From contig CP136064.1 in assembly GCA_032622095.1 (NCBI GenBank), positions 5,141,512 through 5,205,511 of the forward strand: a DNA stretch of 64,000 nt, given 5' to 3'. Shown here in pieces: positions 20,841 to 34,145 of this stretch. Source of the DNA: Siphonodentalium dalli. Its lineage: Eukaryota > Mollusca > Scaphopoda > Gadilida > Siphonodentaliidae. Made by a program: the position numbers and the translations under genes. The notes under the pieces are model-generated. The model made no database searches and was not told the DNA's origin. It worked only from the letters and a program-made list of their open reading frames with translations. How positions within the stretch are numbered: position 1 is the first letter of the stretch; each line of letters starts with the position of its first letter.

Positions 20841-22058
20841 AAGACATATGGACTTGTTCGGGTAAGTGAAACTGATAAATTAGTACTCAGGCACTATGCC
20901 AACTGGGGGAATGTAGCATTCTACTAACATCACCAAAAATCTCAAAGAAATCGACCATACAACTCCATAGGAAACACCATCTGAACTACGCTCAATTGTA
21001 AATATTTACATCTCGATACGGGAGGCAACAATCGCCGATAAACTAACGCAAATGATTTTGCCATCGATACCCACTGCATTTAATAAATATATAAGACTGA
21101 CGGTGTGTGTTGTAAATTTTGATTAATATTCACAAACATGACTAGTTTGAGCAAGATTATTCTCCATTTCTATTTGATCACCCAACCGGAGTGTTTCACA
21201 TCACTTTAAGACTTAAAGTATAAGCTGAATGTAAGATTTTTAGAGCTCCAATGCTTTGTGGGTTTAGTGATGTAACTGTTATTCACATGCGGTATTTATA
21301 TTTAAATTAACCCTTTCTATATTTATGAATTCTCCCAGTCAGTTAATAAGTGTACATTGGAATGGTCTATTACTGAATTGGAGGGATGATAAGGCGATAA
21401 AAACAGATAAATAAAAGTGCAGAAGGATCCCTAGTTTTGGGTAAAAGTGCATGTTTTTCAAAAACGAAGTTTCTCCATCTACAACACCATAAATATAGCC
21501 CTGAGACTTAAATGGGTACTGTACACTAAAATCGGCTATTTATGAGACCAATTCCTTTTATACTCAACAGAATATATGCAACAAATGAATGAATTTGAGC
21601 CATGGATTAGTGCAAAATACACTTGTATGCTCTATAAACGATGCAAATAACATGGTAATTATAATGAAAATGAAGTTATGGCTGGAGTCATAAATTCATT
21701 TTCATTATAATTACCATGTCGTTCGCATCGTTCATAGAGCACACAGGTGTATTTTGCACCAATCCATGGCTCAAATTCATTCATTTGTTGCATATATTCT
21801 GTTGAGTATAAAAGGAGATGGTACCAAAAATGGACAGATTTAGTGTACTTTAACTCTTTAACACTCAGGATAGTTCATCGCCCAACACTCGGTGACATGA
21901 TTTGACGTCTTCAACTCGTCCTCAATGATGTGATATGATGTGTTTACATGCACATGTAGTTTTAATATTTCTGTAAACTTTCAAAATAAACACGTGACAG
22001 ATTTATATAAATGGGCTTCAAATGTTCCTAAATCTGACAAGCGATATTATGTTTAAGT
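20841..22058. other. Spacer between the two duplication copies
   Basis: It holds an inverted copy of the 14549 repeat (about 20930-21210), a left-end fragment of a TTAACCCTTTCTATA element (21307 onward, the same family as the 57-kb satellite), a palindromic MITE (21512-21849) and unremarkable AT-rich sequence. No gene seen. Confidence 0.6.
21512..21849. mobile_element. Near-perfect hairpin MITE in TTAA (338 bp)
   Basis: TTAA at 21508-21511 and 21850-21853 flank ATGGGTACTGTACACTAAA and TTTAGTGTACT. Almost the whole element is one palindrome centred near 21680 (AATTACCATG arms, GGCTCAAATTCATTCATTTG). The GGGTACTGTAC end resembles that of the 5598 element, suggesting related mobilisation. Confidence 0.75.
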
Positions 22059-22202
22059 CCAGCAATTGTTATAGCTACTAAATCAACCATAACCATAGAT
22101 CAATATGCTCAATATGCACTACACGCACCAAGCACCATAAAATCGCAAAACCATGCTTGTAAATATGTTCAGTGTCATCTTGTAAACATTTTGTATCCTT
22201 AA

Positions 22203-22675
22203 AGGTACTCAATCCGATAAAACTCCTCTCAATTACTATTTCAATGGCTTCGGGGGTCAAAAATATTTGATTCGAGTCGAGGAAGTCACCCATCAAAGCT
22301 CAGATTTGTTAGATATCGATTTTAGAAATCTATTATTTTTCATTATCGGGAATACTTTCTGGCCCAGAACTCAGTCAAAATTGCGTTATTATTACCACTT
22401 GATTTTAGAGTTATCAATCCTTGTCTGTTTGAATAGTGTTTTGGTGTACACATCTCGAGCAGGTTAGGAAATTGACGGCAATTATTAGTACTCATCTCGA
22501 GCAAATTTCAAAAATCAATATCTAATAACTCTGAGCTTTGTTTGATGGGTTCTTCGACTCGAATCAAATATTTTTTACCCCCAAAGCCAAAGAGATAGTA
22601 ATATAGGACCCTCTGATCGGATTGTTGTTGTTGGAATCTGTTGAGATGGGGACCCTCTGTTCGGATTGAGTACCT
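22203..22675. mobile_element. TTAA foldback MITE, copy 2 of the 6194 element
   Basis: AGGTACTCAATCCGA ends with TTAA at 22199-22202 and 22676-22679. Differs from copy 1 by a few substitutions and a 3-bp insertion near 22333. Confidence 0.8.
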
Positions 22676-22945
22676 TTAATCGTTTTATTGGGAGAGGGGC
22701 TTCATAAGTTGAAAAAAAAAACTTGTGCCCCGATCCCTTTTGTATAATTATATGCAAATAAAATACGTTTCAAGTCAATACTCACTTCGAGGTGAGCTAT
22801 CTTGTGTCATTTTCGAGATAATTATGACGCAGGTTCTCCGCTCTGATTGCCGATTCGGTGAAATTTCATTTGGATCCCCTTCTAAGGGCTTCTTGTGTTG
22901 AAATTTCAACCGGTCGCTCAAGCTTTTCAAACTATGGGATTTTTA

Positions 22946-23401
22946 AAGGCCCCGTTTAATTTTCGAGTCACTGATTATTATTTTTATAGTGCCTTAATAT
23001 ACGGTTTTAATAACAATCTATGCCATAAATTATGATTAAAATACTATAATTCATCACCAGTTGAAATGCCTATACAGAAATAGAAAACAGCTGAAATCAT
23101 AGAAAGATTTCTCCCAGTTACGGCTCCAAGAATGCAACAGAATTCAAACTAATAATGTATTTTCAATGGAAGGGGAATAACTCTATATTTTAATTTATAG
23201 AGTTATTGCTCTTCCATTGAAAATAATGAAACTTGATCACAGAACAGAAGTCAATACCTAATAAAAAATAACAAGTTCACAGTTTATTACACCGAATAAG
23301 TTGATAATACAATGTTTTGAAGATTCCTCTTTCAAGTGGTATATAATATGGCATATATTTTATATATAATTATCTGGGGGTTCGAAAATTAAGTGGGCCT
23401 T
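22946..23401. mobile_element. TA-flanked AAGGCCC MITE, copy 2
   Basis: Equivalent of 6935-7390, nearly identical, with the same internal hairpin. Confidence 0.6.
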
Positions 23402-23865
23402 TATACGTCCAACAAAACATTCCATATACAGTTGGAAATTGTCCAACTGACGGCCTTTTCCAATTCGAAGGCTCCCATTAGAGGTGATCCAATACATGCC
23501 TACAAATTTGGAAACAATGCTCCACTAAATGCGGGCTGAAGGCTGCGCCAACGGATTAAATTTTGAAAATCGATGGCTCCCATCTGCATGAAAAGAGGTC
23601 ACCCCGAATATCCATATGAAATTTGGTGATGATCGGATGAGGGATGCGGCTTGTAGGTTCAGCCAAAGGAAACGGGCGGACACCAACCCATGGCCATAGC
23701 CGTCTCGTGGCTTTAATTTAAACCCAGCGTAAATGAGTTTTAGACGAATCCGTTACGGGGCTTTAAAACTCAGCGTATAGAATTGTTTAGACGAATTCGT
23801 TTCATTGAATAGAGGAGGGGGTCACCCCCTAACCCCTGCATCCCGAAGAGAGTGGTGAATAGTAG

Positions 23866-26115
23866 TTAACAGAGAAGGTGAGTCATGAATAAGCCTACCA
23901 GTTAACAGAGAGGGATGAATCCTGAATACCAGTTAACAGAGAGGGATGAATCCTGAATACCAGTTAACAGAGAGGGATGAATCCTGAATACCAGTTAACA
24001 GAGAGGGATGAATCCTGAATGTCAGTTAACAGAGAGGGATGGATCCTGAATACCAGTTAACAGAGAGGGATGAATCCTGAATACCAGTTAACAGAGAGGG
24101 ATGAATCCTGAATAACAGTTAACAGAGAGGGATGAATCCTGAATAACAGTTAACAGAGAGGGATGAATCCTGAATAACAGTTAACAGAGAGGGGTGAATC
24201 CTGAATATCAGTTAACAGAGAGGGGTGAATCCGGAATACCAGTTAACAGAGAGGGATGAATCCTGAATACCAGTTAACAGAGAGGGATGAATCCTGAATA
24301 TCAGTTAACAGAGAGGGATGAATCCTGAATACCAGTTAACAGAGAGGGGTGAATCCTGAATATCAGTTAACAGAGAGGGATGAATCCTGAATACCAGTTA
24401 ACAGAGAGGGATGAATCCTGAATATCAGTTAACAGAGAGGGGTGAATCCGGAATACCAGTTAACAGAGAGGGATGAATCCTGAATACCAGTTAACAGAGA
24501 GGGATGAGTCCTGAATACCAGTTAACAGAGAGGGATGAGTCCTGAATACCAGTTAACAGAGAGGGATGAATCCTGAATACCAGTTAACAGAGAGGGATGA
24601 ATCCTGAATACCAGTTAACAGAGAGGGATGAGTCCTGAATACCAGTTAACAGAGAGGGGTGAATCCTGAATACCAGTTAACAGAGAGGGATGAATCCTGA
24701 ATAACAGTTAACAGAGAGGGGTTAATCCTGAATACCAGTTAACAGAGGGGTGAATCCTGAATACCATTTAACAGAGAGGGGTGAATCCTGAATACCAGTT
24801 AACAGAGAGGGATGAATCCTGAATACCAGTTAACAGAGAGGGGTGAATCCTGAATACCAGTTAACAGAGAGGGGTGAATTCTGAATACCAGTTAACAGAG
24901 AGGGGTGAATCCTGAATACCAGTTAACATAGATGGATACCATTTAACAGAGAGGGATGAATCCTGAATACCAGTTAACAGAGAGGGATGAATCCTGAATA
25001 CCAGTTAACAGAGATGGATTAATCCTGAATACCAGTTAACAGAGAGGGTGAATCCTGAATACCAGTTAACAGAGGGTGAATCCTGAATACCAGTTAACAT
25101 AGAGGTGTGAATCCCGAATACCAGTTAACAGAGTGGGGTGAATCCTGAGTACCAGTTAACAGAGAGGGGTGAATCCTGAGTACCAGTTAACAGAGATGGG
25201 TGAATCCTGAATACCAGTTAACATAGAGGTGTGAATCCCGAATACCAGTTAACAGAGTGGGGTGAATCCTGAATACCAGTTAACAGAGGGTGAATCCTGA
25301 ATACCAGTTAACAGAGAGGGGTGAATCCCGAGTACCAGTTAACAGAGATGGGTGAATCCTGAATACCAGTTAACATAGAGGTGTGAATCCCGAATACCAG
25401 TTAACAGAGTGGGGTGAATCCTGAATACCAGTTAACAGAGAGGGGTTAATCCTGAATACCAGTTAACAGAGAGGGGTGAATCCTGAATACCAGTTAACAG
25501 AGAGGGGTGAATCCTGAATACCAGTTAACATAGATGGATACCATTTAACAGAGAGGGATGAATCCTGAATACCAGTTAACAGAGAGGGATGAATCCTGAA
25601 TACCAGTTAACAGAGATGGATTAATCCTGAATACCAGTTAACAGATAGGGTGAATCCTGAATACCAGTTAACAGACAGGGGTGAATCCTGAATACCAGTT
25701 AACAGAGAGGGTGAATCCTGAATACCAGTTAACATAGATGAATACCATTTAACAGAGAGGGATGAATCCTGAATACCAGTTAACAGAGATGGATTAATCC
25801 TGAATACAAGTTAACAGAGAGGGTGAATCCTGAATACCAGTTAACAGAGGGTGAATCCTGAATACCAGTTAACAGAGATGGATTAATCCTGAATACAAGT
25901 TAACAGAGAGGGTGAATCCTGAATACCAGTTAACAGAGGGTGAATCCTGAATACCAGTCAACAGATAGGGGTGAATTCTGAATACCAGTTAACAGAGAGG
26001 GGTGAATCCTGAGTACCAGTTAACAGAGAGGGGTGAATCCTGAATACCAGTTAACATAGAGGTGTGAATCCCGAATACCAGTTAACAGAGTGGGGTGAAT
26101 CCTGAATACCAGTCA
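23866..26115. repeat. 31-bp minisatellite, main block, copy 2 (about 72 units)
   Basis: The same unit as 7847-11255. Runs of GGGATGAGTCC and AATAACAG variants differ in order from copy 1, while the right part (from about 24920, the CATAGATGGATACC blocks) keeps the order. The arrays thus changed mostly in their left and middle parts. Confidence 0.95.
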
Positions 26116-26144
26116 CTCCCTATAGCATGAATCCTCAATATCAG

Positions 26145-26428
26145 TTAAAAGTGAAGGGTGCCGCCTGCATACCAGATAACAGAGAGGGGTGAAGTCTGTT
26201 TACCAGAAAACAGAGTGGGGTGAATCCTGCGTACCAGATAACAGAGAGGGGTGAAGCCTGCGTACCAGATAACAGAGAGAGGTGAAGCCTGCGTACCATA
26301 TAACAGAGAGGGGTGCAGCCTGCATACCAGATAATAGAGAGGGGTGAAGTCTGTTTACCAGATAACAGAGTGGGGTGAAGCCTGCGTACCAGATAACAGA
26401 GAGGGGTGCGGCCTGCATACCAGTTAAG
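26145..26428. repeat. Variant 31-bp block, copy 2
   Basis: CAGATAACAGAGAGGGG type units, about nine of them, against about thirteen in copy 1. Confidence 0.9.
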
Positions 26429-26448
26429 AAAATGTGGAACATATACTT

Positions 26449-27075
26449 AGTATTTTAACACTAATCATAGCATAAGTTTTCACGTATTTGCTGACGTAGT
26501 ATCCATAACTTCCACGTATCAAGAGGTATTAAGACTGAATTACATCAAAATATGTCATTTAGGCTGAAAAATAATCAACATTTGCAGCTGACATTTGCGT
26601 ATTTTTTACTATAAACTGAAAGCTGTGGACAGACTTTTAATCATTGAATCAAACGTTACTTGCAAATGTTTGTGTTGCTAATATTTTATTAGATACTAGA
26701 ATAATAATTGTCAAATTATAAGTTGAAAAAGAGGCATAATTCCATCAGAAATCGTCGGACCAAACACAAATTCGAACTTGACCTGTATGTTCATGCGATT
26801 AATCCATATACTAAATTTGAAAGTTTATTGGATAATATGATAACTTGATTATCATCCGGACAACAAAATAATCACCGAATTCTTAGTCGAAAAGGGGCAT
26901 AACTCCGCCAGAAATGATCCGACTGGATCCAAATTCAAACTTGATCTGGGCTTTCTCACATGAAGGCAACATACCAAGTTTCATCAAGTTCTGTTGAATA
27001 ATATTCAAGTTATTATCCGGACAACAAACGTTTCGAGCGGACATTAAATCTCCCCTCATGATCCTCAGATATGAT
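26449..27075. repeat. Degenerate tandem module pair, copy 2
   Basis: Equivalent of 11700-12330 with very few differences. Nothing coding. Confidence 0.5.
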
Positions 27076-27266
27076 ATAATGGATATGTGAACTGCACTGA
27101 TAACAGTCATAGAGATCAAAAGTTGGTACTGTTGCATATTCACTCTAAGGGCCATAACTCCCATGCATGTATTCTTCATGAGCAAATCAACGATTATTCA
27201 AATACAACCTATGACGATTGTTACAGAAAAACGGGCCCAGAGATGAATGCATGGAACTCATTTATA

Positions 27267-28022
27267 CAGGCCCCTGGGGAAAAATAACAAATATACCAAT
27301 ATATTCTATACCAGTGACAAGGTTCACAAGTACGATTTTGGGAAAAAACACACCATCTATCATATTGCTCATAGATTCTCAATATCGTTCATATCAATCA
27401 CAATATGTTTCAGTGTGTCTTATTGGTCATGAAATTTCCTTTCTTTTGATGTATAATTCCATAATATTAAACGAAGGGAAGTCGAGACATTGTACCGAAC
27501 ATTTGCAATATCAACTGGAAATTTGGGAGTAAAACGGGTCGTCAGTCTGCCTAATATATTCAATAATACTACAAAAATTGCCAACTCAGCCAAAATATGC
27601 CCCAGTGTATGTTATAGGGCATAAATTTTCTTTCGTTTGAAATCTAACTTGGCGAAGACTAATTAAGCGAAGTCGACATATCGCACGGGGAATTCGCAAG
27701 TTCTGCCATTTGAATCATAATAATTGAATTGGTATCCCTGTATAATCACTACTTACCGGACAGGGAGACTGACGACCGCTTTTCGTCGGTAGGTTTTGCT
27801 AGTTTTCGATATGACATCTCGACTTCACTGTTTGATATTATGGAATTATACATCAAAAGAAAGGAAGTTTCATGGCCAATAAGACACAATGAATTATATT
27901 GTGACTGAGAAAAAAGATTTTGAGAATCTATGAGGAATATGATAGATGGTGTGTTTTTCCAAAATCGGACATGTGAACCTTGTTACTGTTTAGTATATCT
28001 GGTATTTATCCCCAGGGGCCTG
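27267..28022. mobile_element. Foldback element with CAGGCCCCTGGGG ends, copy 2
   Basis: Equivalent of 12520-13288; the right arm has lost the ATATTGGTAT stretch. Confidence 0.7.
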
Positions 28023-28256
28023 TGCTCATTTCTATATCTTCTACCAAACTTTGTTTTATGTTTGTGGGAGAAAACGAATGAATTTCATGGGGATGAAAAA
28101 TAATCAATGTTTTATGTTTAAACACAAAATGTCTTTATATGTGTTATTTTCTTCACTTGAGATACAAATACATTTTATACACAATAACAGAACAATTTAT
28201 ATTTCATGATGATCACTTCTGTTCATTTTATACACAATAAAGAAATACAGAAGACT

Positions 28257-28615
28257 GGATAAGTCTTGTAATAGTGTGTCTGTCATTAGCAGAATGAGGT
28301 CCCCAGAGGGTGAATTTAATGATGCTACGGTGGGCTTGAATTACCAAATTCACCCTCTGGGAACCTAATTCTGCTTAGGCCACATCTGCTTTGGGAGATA
28401 TAGACTCAGATTTTGCATTTTATTTTCAGCAAATTAGGGGATAGTAACTAACAATGTTAATTGGAGAATATATATATTTCCCAGAAGATGAAGCCTAAGC
28501 AGAATGAGGTCCCCAGAGAGTGAATTTGGTGATACTAGCCAGCTGGGATAGCATCTAAATTCACCCTCTGAGGACCTCATTCTGCAAATGACAGACACAC
28601 TTTAAGCAGGCTTTT
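28257..28615. mobile_element. hAT-like MITE of the GAATGAGGTCCCCAG family, copy 2
   Basis: Equivalent of 13534-13911; missing about 20 bp in the central spacer. Confidence 0.6.
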
Positions 28616-28804
28616 GGATAAAATAACAACATTTGTATCAATGGAAACATCATTGACAGTAAAAGTGACATTAGGTGGGTATATAAATCTGTTTGAGCTG
28701 TTGACAGTGTATAGGCACTTCATAAACACCCCTCATCATGAGTAATCAATTCAAGTGGTTGTGCTAAATTGCTGATGTTGCTGGGTTAAAATGATGTTGT
28801 CAAC

Positions 28805-29041
28805 CCTGGAGCTTCCTGAAATTTTGCGAAAACCCAGTGCCAATGATTTATGCTATTTATGTGAGTATCCAATAGGGAACATCCATATATAAGAGAACGC
28901 ACTGGCTTACAAGATCAAGTAAATATTGTTATGACAATGCATTCTCTTATATATGCGAGGCGCCCTATGGGAGACTCGCTTATATAAGATAATGCATTGG
29001 TGCAGGGTTTCGCAAAAAAATCAGGAAGCTTCTAAATCACC
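28805..29041. mobile_element. Palindrome-cassette MITE with AGCTTCCTGA ends, copy 2
   Basis: Equivalent of 14095-14335. The left palindrome has decayed further here. Confidence 0.6.
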
Positions 29042-29576
29042 TTGTATTATATAAATAAGATACTGCTTCAATATTTAGAACTGACCATGACTATTTATCT
29101 TAGGAAGAATAAAATATAAAAAATAGAATTTGCCCTCCCTCCCTCACATTTCTGAAAAAGTTGGATGTAAATCTGGAAATATATTTATATTGATCTAAGA
29201 ACAAAGTTTATCTGTTTCTCCATATTCTGCTCGTTGGTGGTGTTTTTTAAAGTGATGTGAAATACTCTAGTATGGTGATAAAATAGAATTGGAGAATAAT
29301 CTTGCTCAACGTAGTTATGTATGCAAAAATTACAACCAAATTGACAACACACGCCGTCATTCCTATATATTAATTAAATGCAGTAACTCTTGATGGCAAA
29401 ATGATTTTCGTTAGTTTATCTCTGATTGTTGCGTCCCGAATCGAGAAGTAAATATTTACGATTGAGTGTAGTTCGGATGATATTTTCTATGGAATGGCAC
29501 GTTCAATTTGCTTGAGATTTTAATTGAACTTCAACATTCATGGCTTCTCCCCCATAAGTCAGTTTCCACGGCTTAA

Positions 29577-30188
29577 CCCTTTACCCAACAGAACGGCCCT
29601 GTGCCAATGCATTCTCTTATATATGCGAGTCGACCATAGGTCGCCTTGCATATATAAGAGAATGCATTGGCCTAACAATTTTTTACAATTTTAATAATTT
29701 TTTCTTGTATTCTTTAACAATTTTATAATTTCACCCATACAGAGCCCCAGACAAACATGAGCAGACGACACTCTTCTATATGCTTCTATATATGTGTGGG
29801 GCTCCCTGCAGGGTAATGGATATTGTTTAATGCATTGGCTTAACACATATTAAAAATGATAAAATTGTCAAAGAATGTAGAAAAATATTATAAAAATTGT
29901 TAAAAAATTATAAAATTGTTAAAGAATGTAAGAAAAAATGGTAAAAAGTGTTAAAAAAAAGTTTTTTTAGGCCAATGCATTCTCTTATATATGCGAGGTG
30001 ACCTATGGTCGACTCGCATATATAAGAGAATGCATTGGCACAGGGCATAACTGTAACCATCACAATGTGGTCAATGAACCGGTTCCAATGATATCCATAT
30101 TTGTACGGTTCTATTGAGACAGACCGAAGATGTTTTAGGCTGTTGAAGCTTTATTTGGGCGTTTTTGGGCGTTTTGTTGGGTAAAGGG
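29577..30188. mobile_element. TTAA palindrome-cassette MITE with extra internal module, copy 2
   Basis: CCCTTTACCCAACA ends, TTAA at 29573-29576 and 30189-30192. Compared with 14875-15293 it has an additional stretch of about 150 bp after the first palindrome, with ACCCATACAGAGCCCCAGAC and GTGGGGCTCCCTGCAGGG. The same stretch recurs in the element at 63436-63884, so modules are exchanged between elements. Confidence 0.8.
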
Positions 30189-30419
30189 TTAAAGGATATG
30201 GCTCATTTGAAAATGTATATATATATATTTTGGAAAGTGTGATATTGATATAGCAAAATTTGGAAAGAGAGATATCATACATACCTAAATGATATATTTC
30301 CGACCGAAATCATCCATATAGCACACCTAACTGTCAATTTCAATTGACTTCAACAAGTCTTTCCAAGGCCTGTACAATGATATTTAACATACTTATAAAT
30401 CTATTTCGATCAGCAGAAC

Positions 30420-30677
30420 CAAGCCTTGAAATAGGGTGTCTGTCTGTCATTTGCAGAATGAGGTTCCCAGAGGGTGAATTTAGTGATGCTACCCCGCATA
30501 GCAGGCTAGCATCACCAAATTCACCCTCTGGGAACCTCATTCTGCTGAGGTGTAAGGAGAATGAGGTCCCCAGTGGGTGAATTTGCTGATGCTAGCCCGC
30601 TATGCGGGGTAGCATCACTAAATTCACCCTCTGGGAACCTCATTCTGCAAATGACAGGCACACTATTTCAAGGCTTG
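30420..30677. mobile_element. hAT-like MITE, private to copy 2
   Basis: The ends are CAAGCCTTGAAATAG and CTATTTCAAGGCTTG; the flanks are AGCAGAAC (30412-30419) and AGCAGAAT (30678-30685). Inside are two GAATGAGG...CCTCATTC hairpins. Copy 1 has AGCAGAAC TGGGCC AGAATG at the same site, which looks like an excision scar (see findings). Confidence 0.85.
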
Positions 30678-31149
30678 AGCAGAATGCTAACAAAAGGTAG
30701 TTATAATTGAGGTTCCAATTCGCCATGGGCCTTAAATTATTGAACAGAAAAAAAGTTACTTTTATCCATTTTAGACCTCGAGGCTGGTCACTTTATAGGA
30801 CCCTGTCATCATATCTAATGTGATATAAAAACGTTTAATATAACACACCCAAGGGTTTATTTTGTGTGATATTCAGCACAATGTCAACATCTTTATTGAA
30901 TAAATGTTCCAAGGTTGTCCATTAACAATAGTACCATCATATATTTGTCAACATTTGGTGACGGCAATGTCAAAGGGGTTAGATATGTTTTTACTGAGAT
31001 GTACCCTACATACCCAATTTAATGTGCTAAATAGGGCAAGTAATGAAGTACTTTCAAGGTAATATTCATTGTTTAGTAAAATACAGTCATTGGGCTGTTA
31101 AGAGATCTTACAGAAATACAAGCTATCAGAACACAAAATTTCATAATAT

Positions 31150-31262
31150 AGAAAAATATTGTGAATGAATTATTTGGTGAAATCCAGCCTGGACACCCAG
31201 ACATTAATATTGTGAGTGAATTATCTGGTGAAATCCAGCCTGGACACCCAGACATTCTATAA
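31150..31262 (+). repeat. 54-bp local tandem duplication, copy 2 only
   Basis: Two units of AATATTGTGAxTGAATTAT plus TGGTGAAATCCAGCCTGG plus ACACCCAGACATT. Copy 1 has one (16025-16075). Confidence 0.8.
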
Positions 31263-31313
31263 CAGCTACGCATTCCAACAACAAGCAGGGAATCAATCCC
31301 ATACAGTAACGCT

Positions 31314-31516
31314 CTAAATAATCGACTCCCTTACCACAGCAGAATTATGGGTAACTTTTCAGGATTTAGTCGGAAATATGGCTTGTTGCCATTCATCGGG
31401 AAGCTCTCATTGAGAGCTTCCCGATGAATGGCAACAAGCCTTATTTCCGACTAAATCCTGAAAAGTTACCAATAATTCTGCTGTAGTTAAGGAGTCGATT
31501 ATTTAGGGCATTACTG
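31314..31516. mobile_element. Intact palindromic TA MITE, copy 2
   Basis: CAGTAACGCTC ... GGGCATTACTG between TA dinucleotides (31312-31313, 31517-31518). The full hairpin is uninterrupted, giving the empty site for the nested insertion of copy 1. Confidence 0.85.
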
Positions 31517-31657
31517 TAGTAAGAAGGGTTTAGGATTCACATCATGGTTGTTCTTATGCATTAAAGATGACTAATAAACAAATATAAAATTGTTACAATG
31601 TTTATGGTAAATGAATGCCTGAAAATAATATAATGATCAACTGATTAAATGGATTAA

Positions 31658-32037
31658 CCCTTTACCCAACAGAACGGCCCTGTGCCAATGCATTCTCTTA
31701 TATATGCGAATCGACCATAGGTCGCCTCGCATATATAAGAGAATGCATTGGCTTAACACATTAAAAATTATAAAATTGTTAAAGAATGTAAGAAAAAATG
31801 GTAAAAAGTGTTAAAAAAAGGCCAATGCATTCTCTTATATATGCGAGGCGACCTATGGTCGACTCGCATATATAAGAGAATGCATTGGCACAGGGCATAA
31901 CTGTAACCATCACAATGTGGTCAATGAGCCGGTTCCAATGATATCCATATTTGTATGGTTTTATTGAGACAGACCCAAGATAATTTAGGCTGTTGCAGCT
32001 TTATTTGGCCGTTTTTGGCCGGTTTGTTGGGTAAGGG
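31658..32037. mobile_element. TTAA palindrome-cassette MITE, copy 2
   Basis: Equivalent of 16873-17231; TTAA at 31654-31657 and 32038-32041. The right end retains GGTTTGTTGGGTAAGGG. Confidence 0.8.
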
Positions 32038-32041
32038 TTAA

Positions 32042-32217
32042 ATGGAGCCTCGCATATCTAAGAGAATACATTGGCCTAACAATATTTACCTTGATCTGGT
32101 AAGCCAGTGCATACTCTTATATATGCTAGGCTCCCTATGGGATACTCACATATATAAGAGTATGCACTGGCACAGGATCTTTAATGCTGCACCAGCGCAG
32201 CTCCCATCATGAAAGGG
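32042..32217. mobile_element. Partial TTAA element of the CATGAAAGGG type, copy 2
   Basis: Equivalent of 17236-17411. Confidence 0.55.
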
Positions 32218-32519
32218 TTAATCAATAACATCAACATTTTTGTTTATCGTAAACAATGATGAGTAAAACACATGAAAACAAACAACGAAGCACCAAATCA
32301 ACGTGGAATACAAAAACCATCACATTTAAGATGCATAATCCGATTGAATGACACTAAATTACTATTTATTTGGCTTTCTTTTCCAGAGACGAGTCAATCA
32401 GTTGGAGATCAGCGGATTCGTTTTCATCTTCATTTAAATTGGCAAAACAATCGCCTGAGAGAAATAATTGTAAATTGAAATATCGAAACTGCATATAAAA
32501 AGGAAACATGCGGCTTTTG

Positions 32520-32695
32520 ACTGAACACGAGAATTATCATTCGTGGGTACAAGCAAATATCGATTTTCCACTCGCAACAAGCCACTCATGATAATTCTCG
32601 TGTTCAGTTAAAAATCATAGGTATCCTATATTTATTACACACTCAGGGTATCCTCTATTTATTACACACTCAGGGTATCCTCTATTTATTTGACA
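32520..32695. repeat. Hairpin plus 26-bp tandem repeat (three units), copy 2
   Basis: Equivalent of 18090-18300 with one unit fewer. Confidence 0.7.
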
Positions 32696-33229
32696 TCAGA
32701 GATAGATTTTCAGACCAGAGGATTTAAACCTGACATGTGAAGAAACAAAGCTTTGTGACAAATTGTACGGTTTCAAGTTGGAATGAATAAAATGTTATTT
32801 GGCACCGTGATTAACTAATCTCATTTGTAAGTAGTGAGTCGACTGCAACCTGTTTATGATAATGTATTCATATAATGTACATGTAGTTAATAATATAGTA
32901 GGCCACGTTTCCTACATCTCAAACATCCTGATACACATTCACATGTCTTATTTAACGCTGGCAAAGATGATGTGCAAGGTTGTGTGTTCCTATAGCAACC
33001 AACGCCTCTGGATGGAAGCTTGTGCTACCTTTAGAAAAAGAGGTGGGGTTCCTTTCATATGGGGAAGAATGACTAGTGACATTATCAAAGAAATAACTCT
33101 TGTTTGATGCAGCTATTACTGTAAAGTTTGAAGACAAATTCTACAAATAAATTTTCATCAAACTTTTCGGTTATAATTCAAAATCTATAAATTAAAACAA
33201 CAATTATTTCTTATAATTTAATGCCAGAA

Positions 33230-33705
33230 TTGGTCATAAACGCCTCATTTCCAAAATATATTACCAAAAGTTAGATAAGTTCTTTATGAGTAATAATTAT
33301 GTCTTGGGAACAAACACCTGTATTGATCATAAACGCCTCATTTCCCCAATATATTACCAGAAAGTTAGATAAGTTCTTTGCAAGTAATAATTAAGTCTTG
33401 GGAATAAACACCTGTATTGATCATAAATGCCTCATTTCCCCAATATATTACCAGAAAGTTAGATCAGTTCTTAGCGAGTAATAAATAAGTCTTGAGAATA
33501 AACACCTGTATTGGTCATTAAACGCCCTGATTTCCCCAATATATTACCAGAAAGTTAGATCAGTTCTTTGCGAGTAATAATTATGTCTTGGGAATAAACA
33601 CCTGTATTAGTCATAAACGCCAGATTTCCCCCAATATATTACCAGAAAGTTATATCAGTTCTTTGCAAGTAATCATTATGTCTTGGGAATAAACACCTGT
33701 CAATC
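33230..33705 (+). repeat. About 94-bp tandem repeat, five units, copy 2
   Basis: GCCTCATTTCCCCAATATAT units start near 33241, 33334, 33428, 33523 and 33618. Expanded from the two-unit state of copy 1. Confidence 0.85.
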
Positions 33706-34145
33706 ATGCATCCAGTTGCAGAAACACTTCACTTTCTTAATTTTCATTGGTCAGTCAATCCAAATCAACAAGGCTTCCATCCTTCCAACCAGTACACAGC
33801 TGCTGTCTGAAAACTAGTATATAGAGTTTTCTCCCTTCTATTGTATTCTATTTGCACTGTGCCCAGACATTGTCATTCGATCATGCTCACTTACATAATC
33901 CTAAGTCTTTTTATTAAATCTTACTTTTACGACAGCTTGCTTGGAAGGGTTTGAAAATTAATTAATCTCAATTAGTACTGCTGATTAGTACTCAATGATG
34001 ATGAATATGAAATTACTTTTGATGTTACCGACAGTTCATTTAAATTTTGATCAGTGCTGCTTTGTGTTGAAGTTACCAACAGTGCATCTGCACATGCAGG
34101 AGAAATGGGTGATATTCCGTATTTTGAGGTTTTCCCTATGGCAAT

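Noticed and set aside
30340-30580. Frames with a RMRFPEGEF-type repeat in several places
   Set aside because: Translation of the GAATGAGGTCCCCAG hairpin; the same string appears at every copy of that MITE, on both strands.
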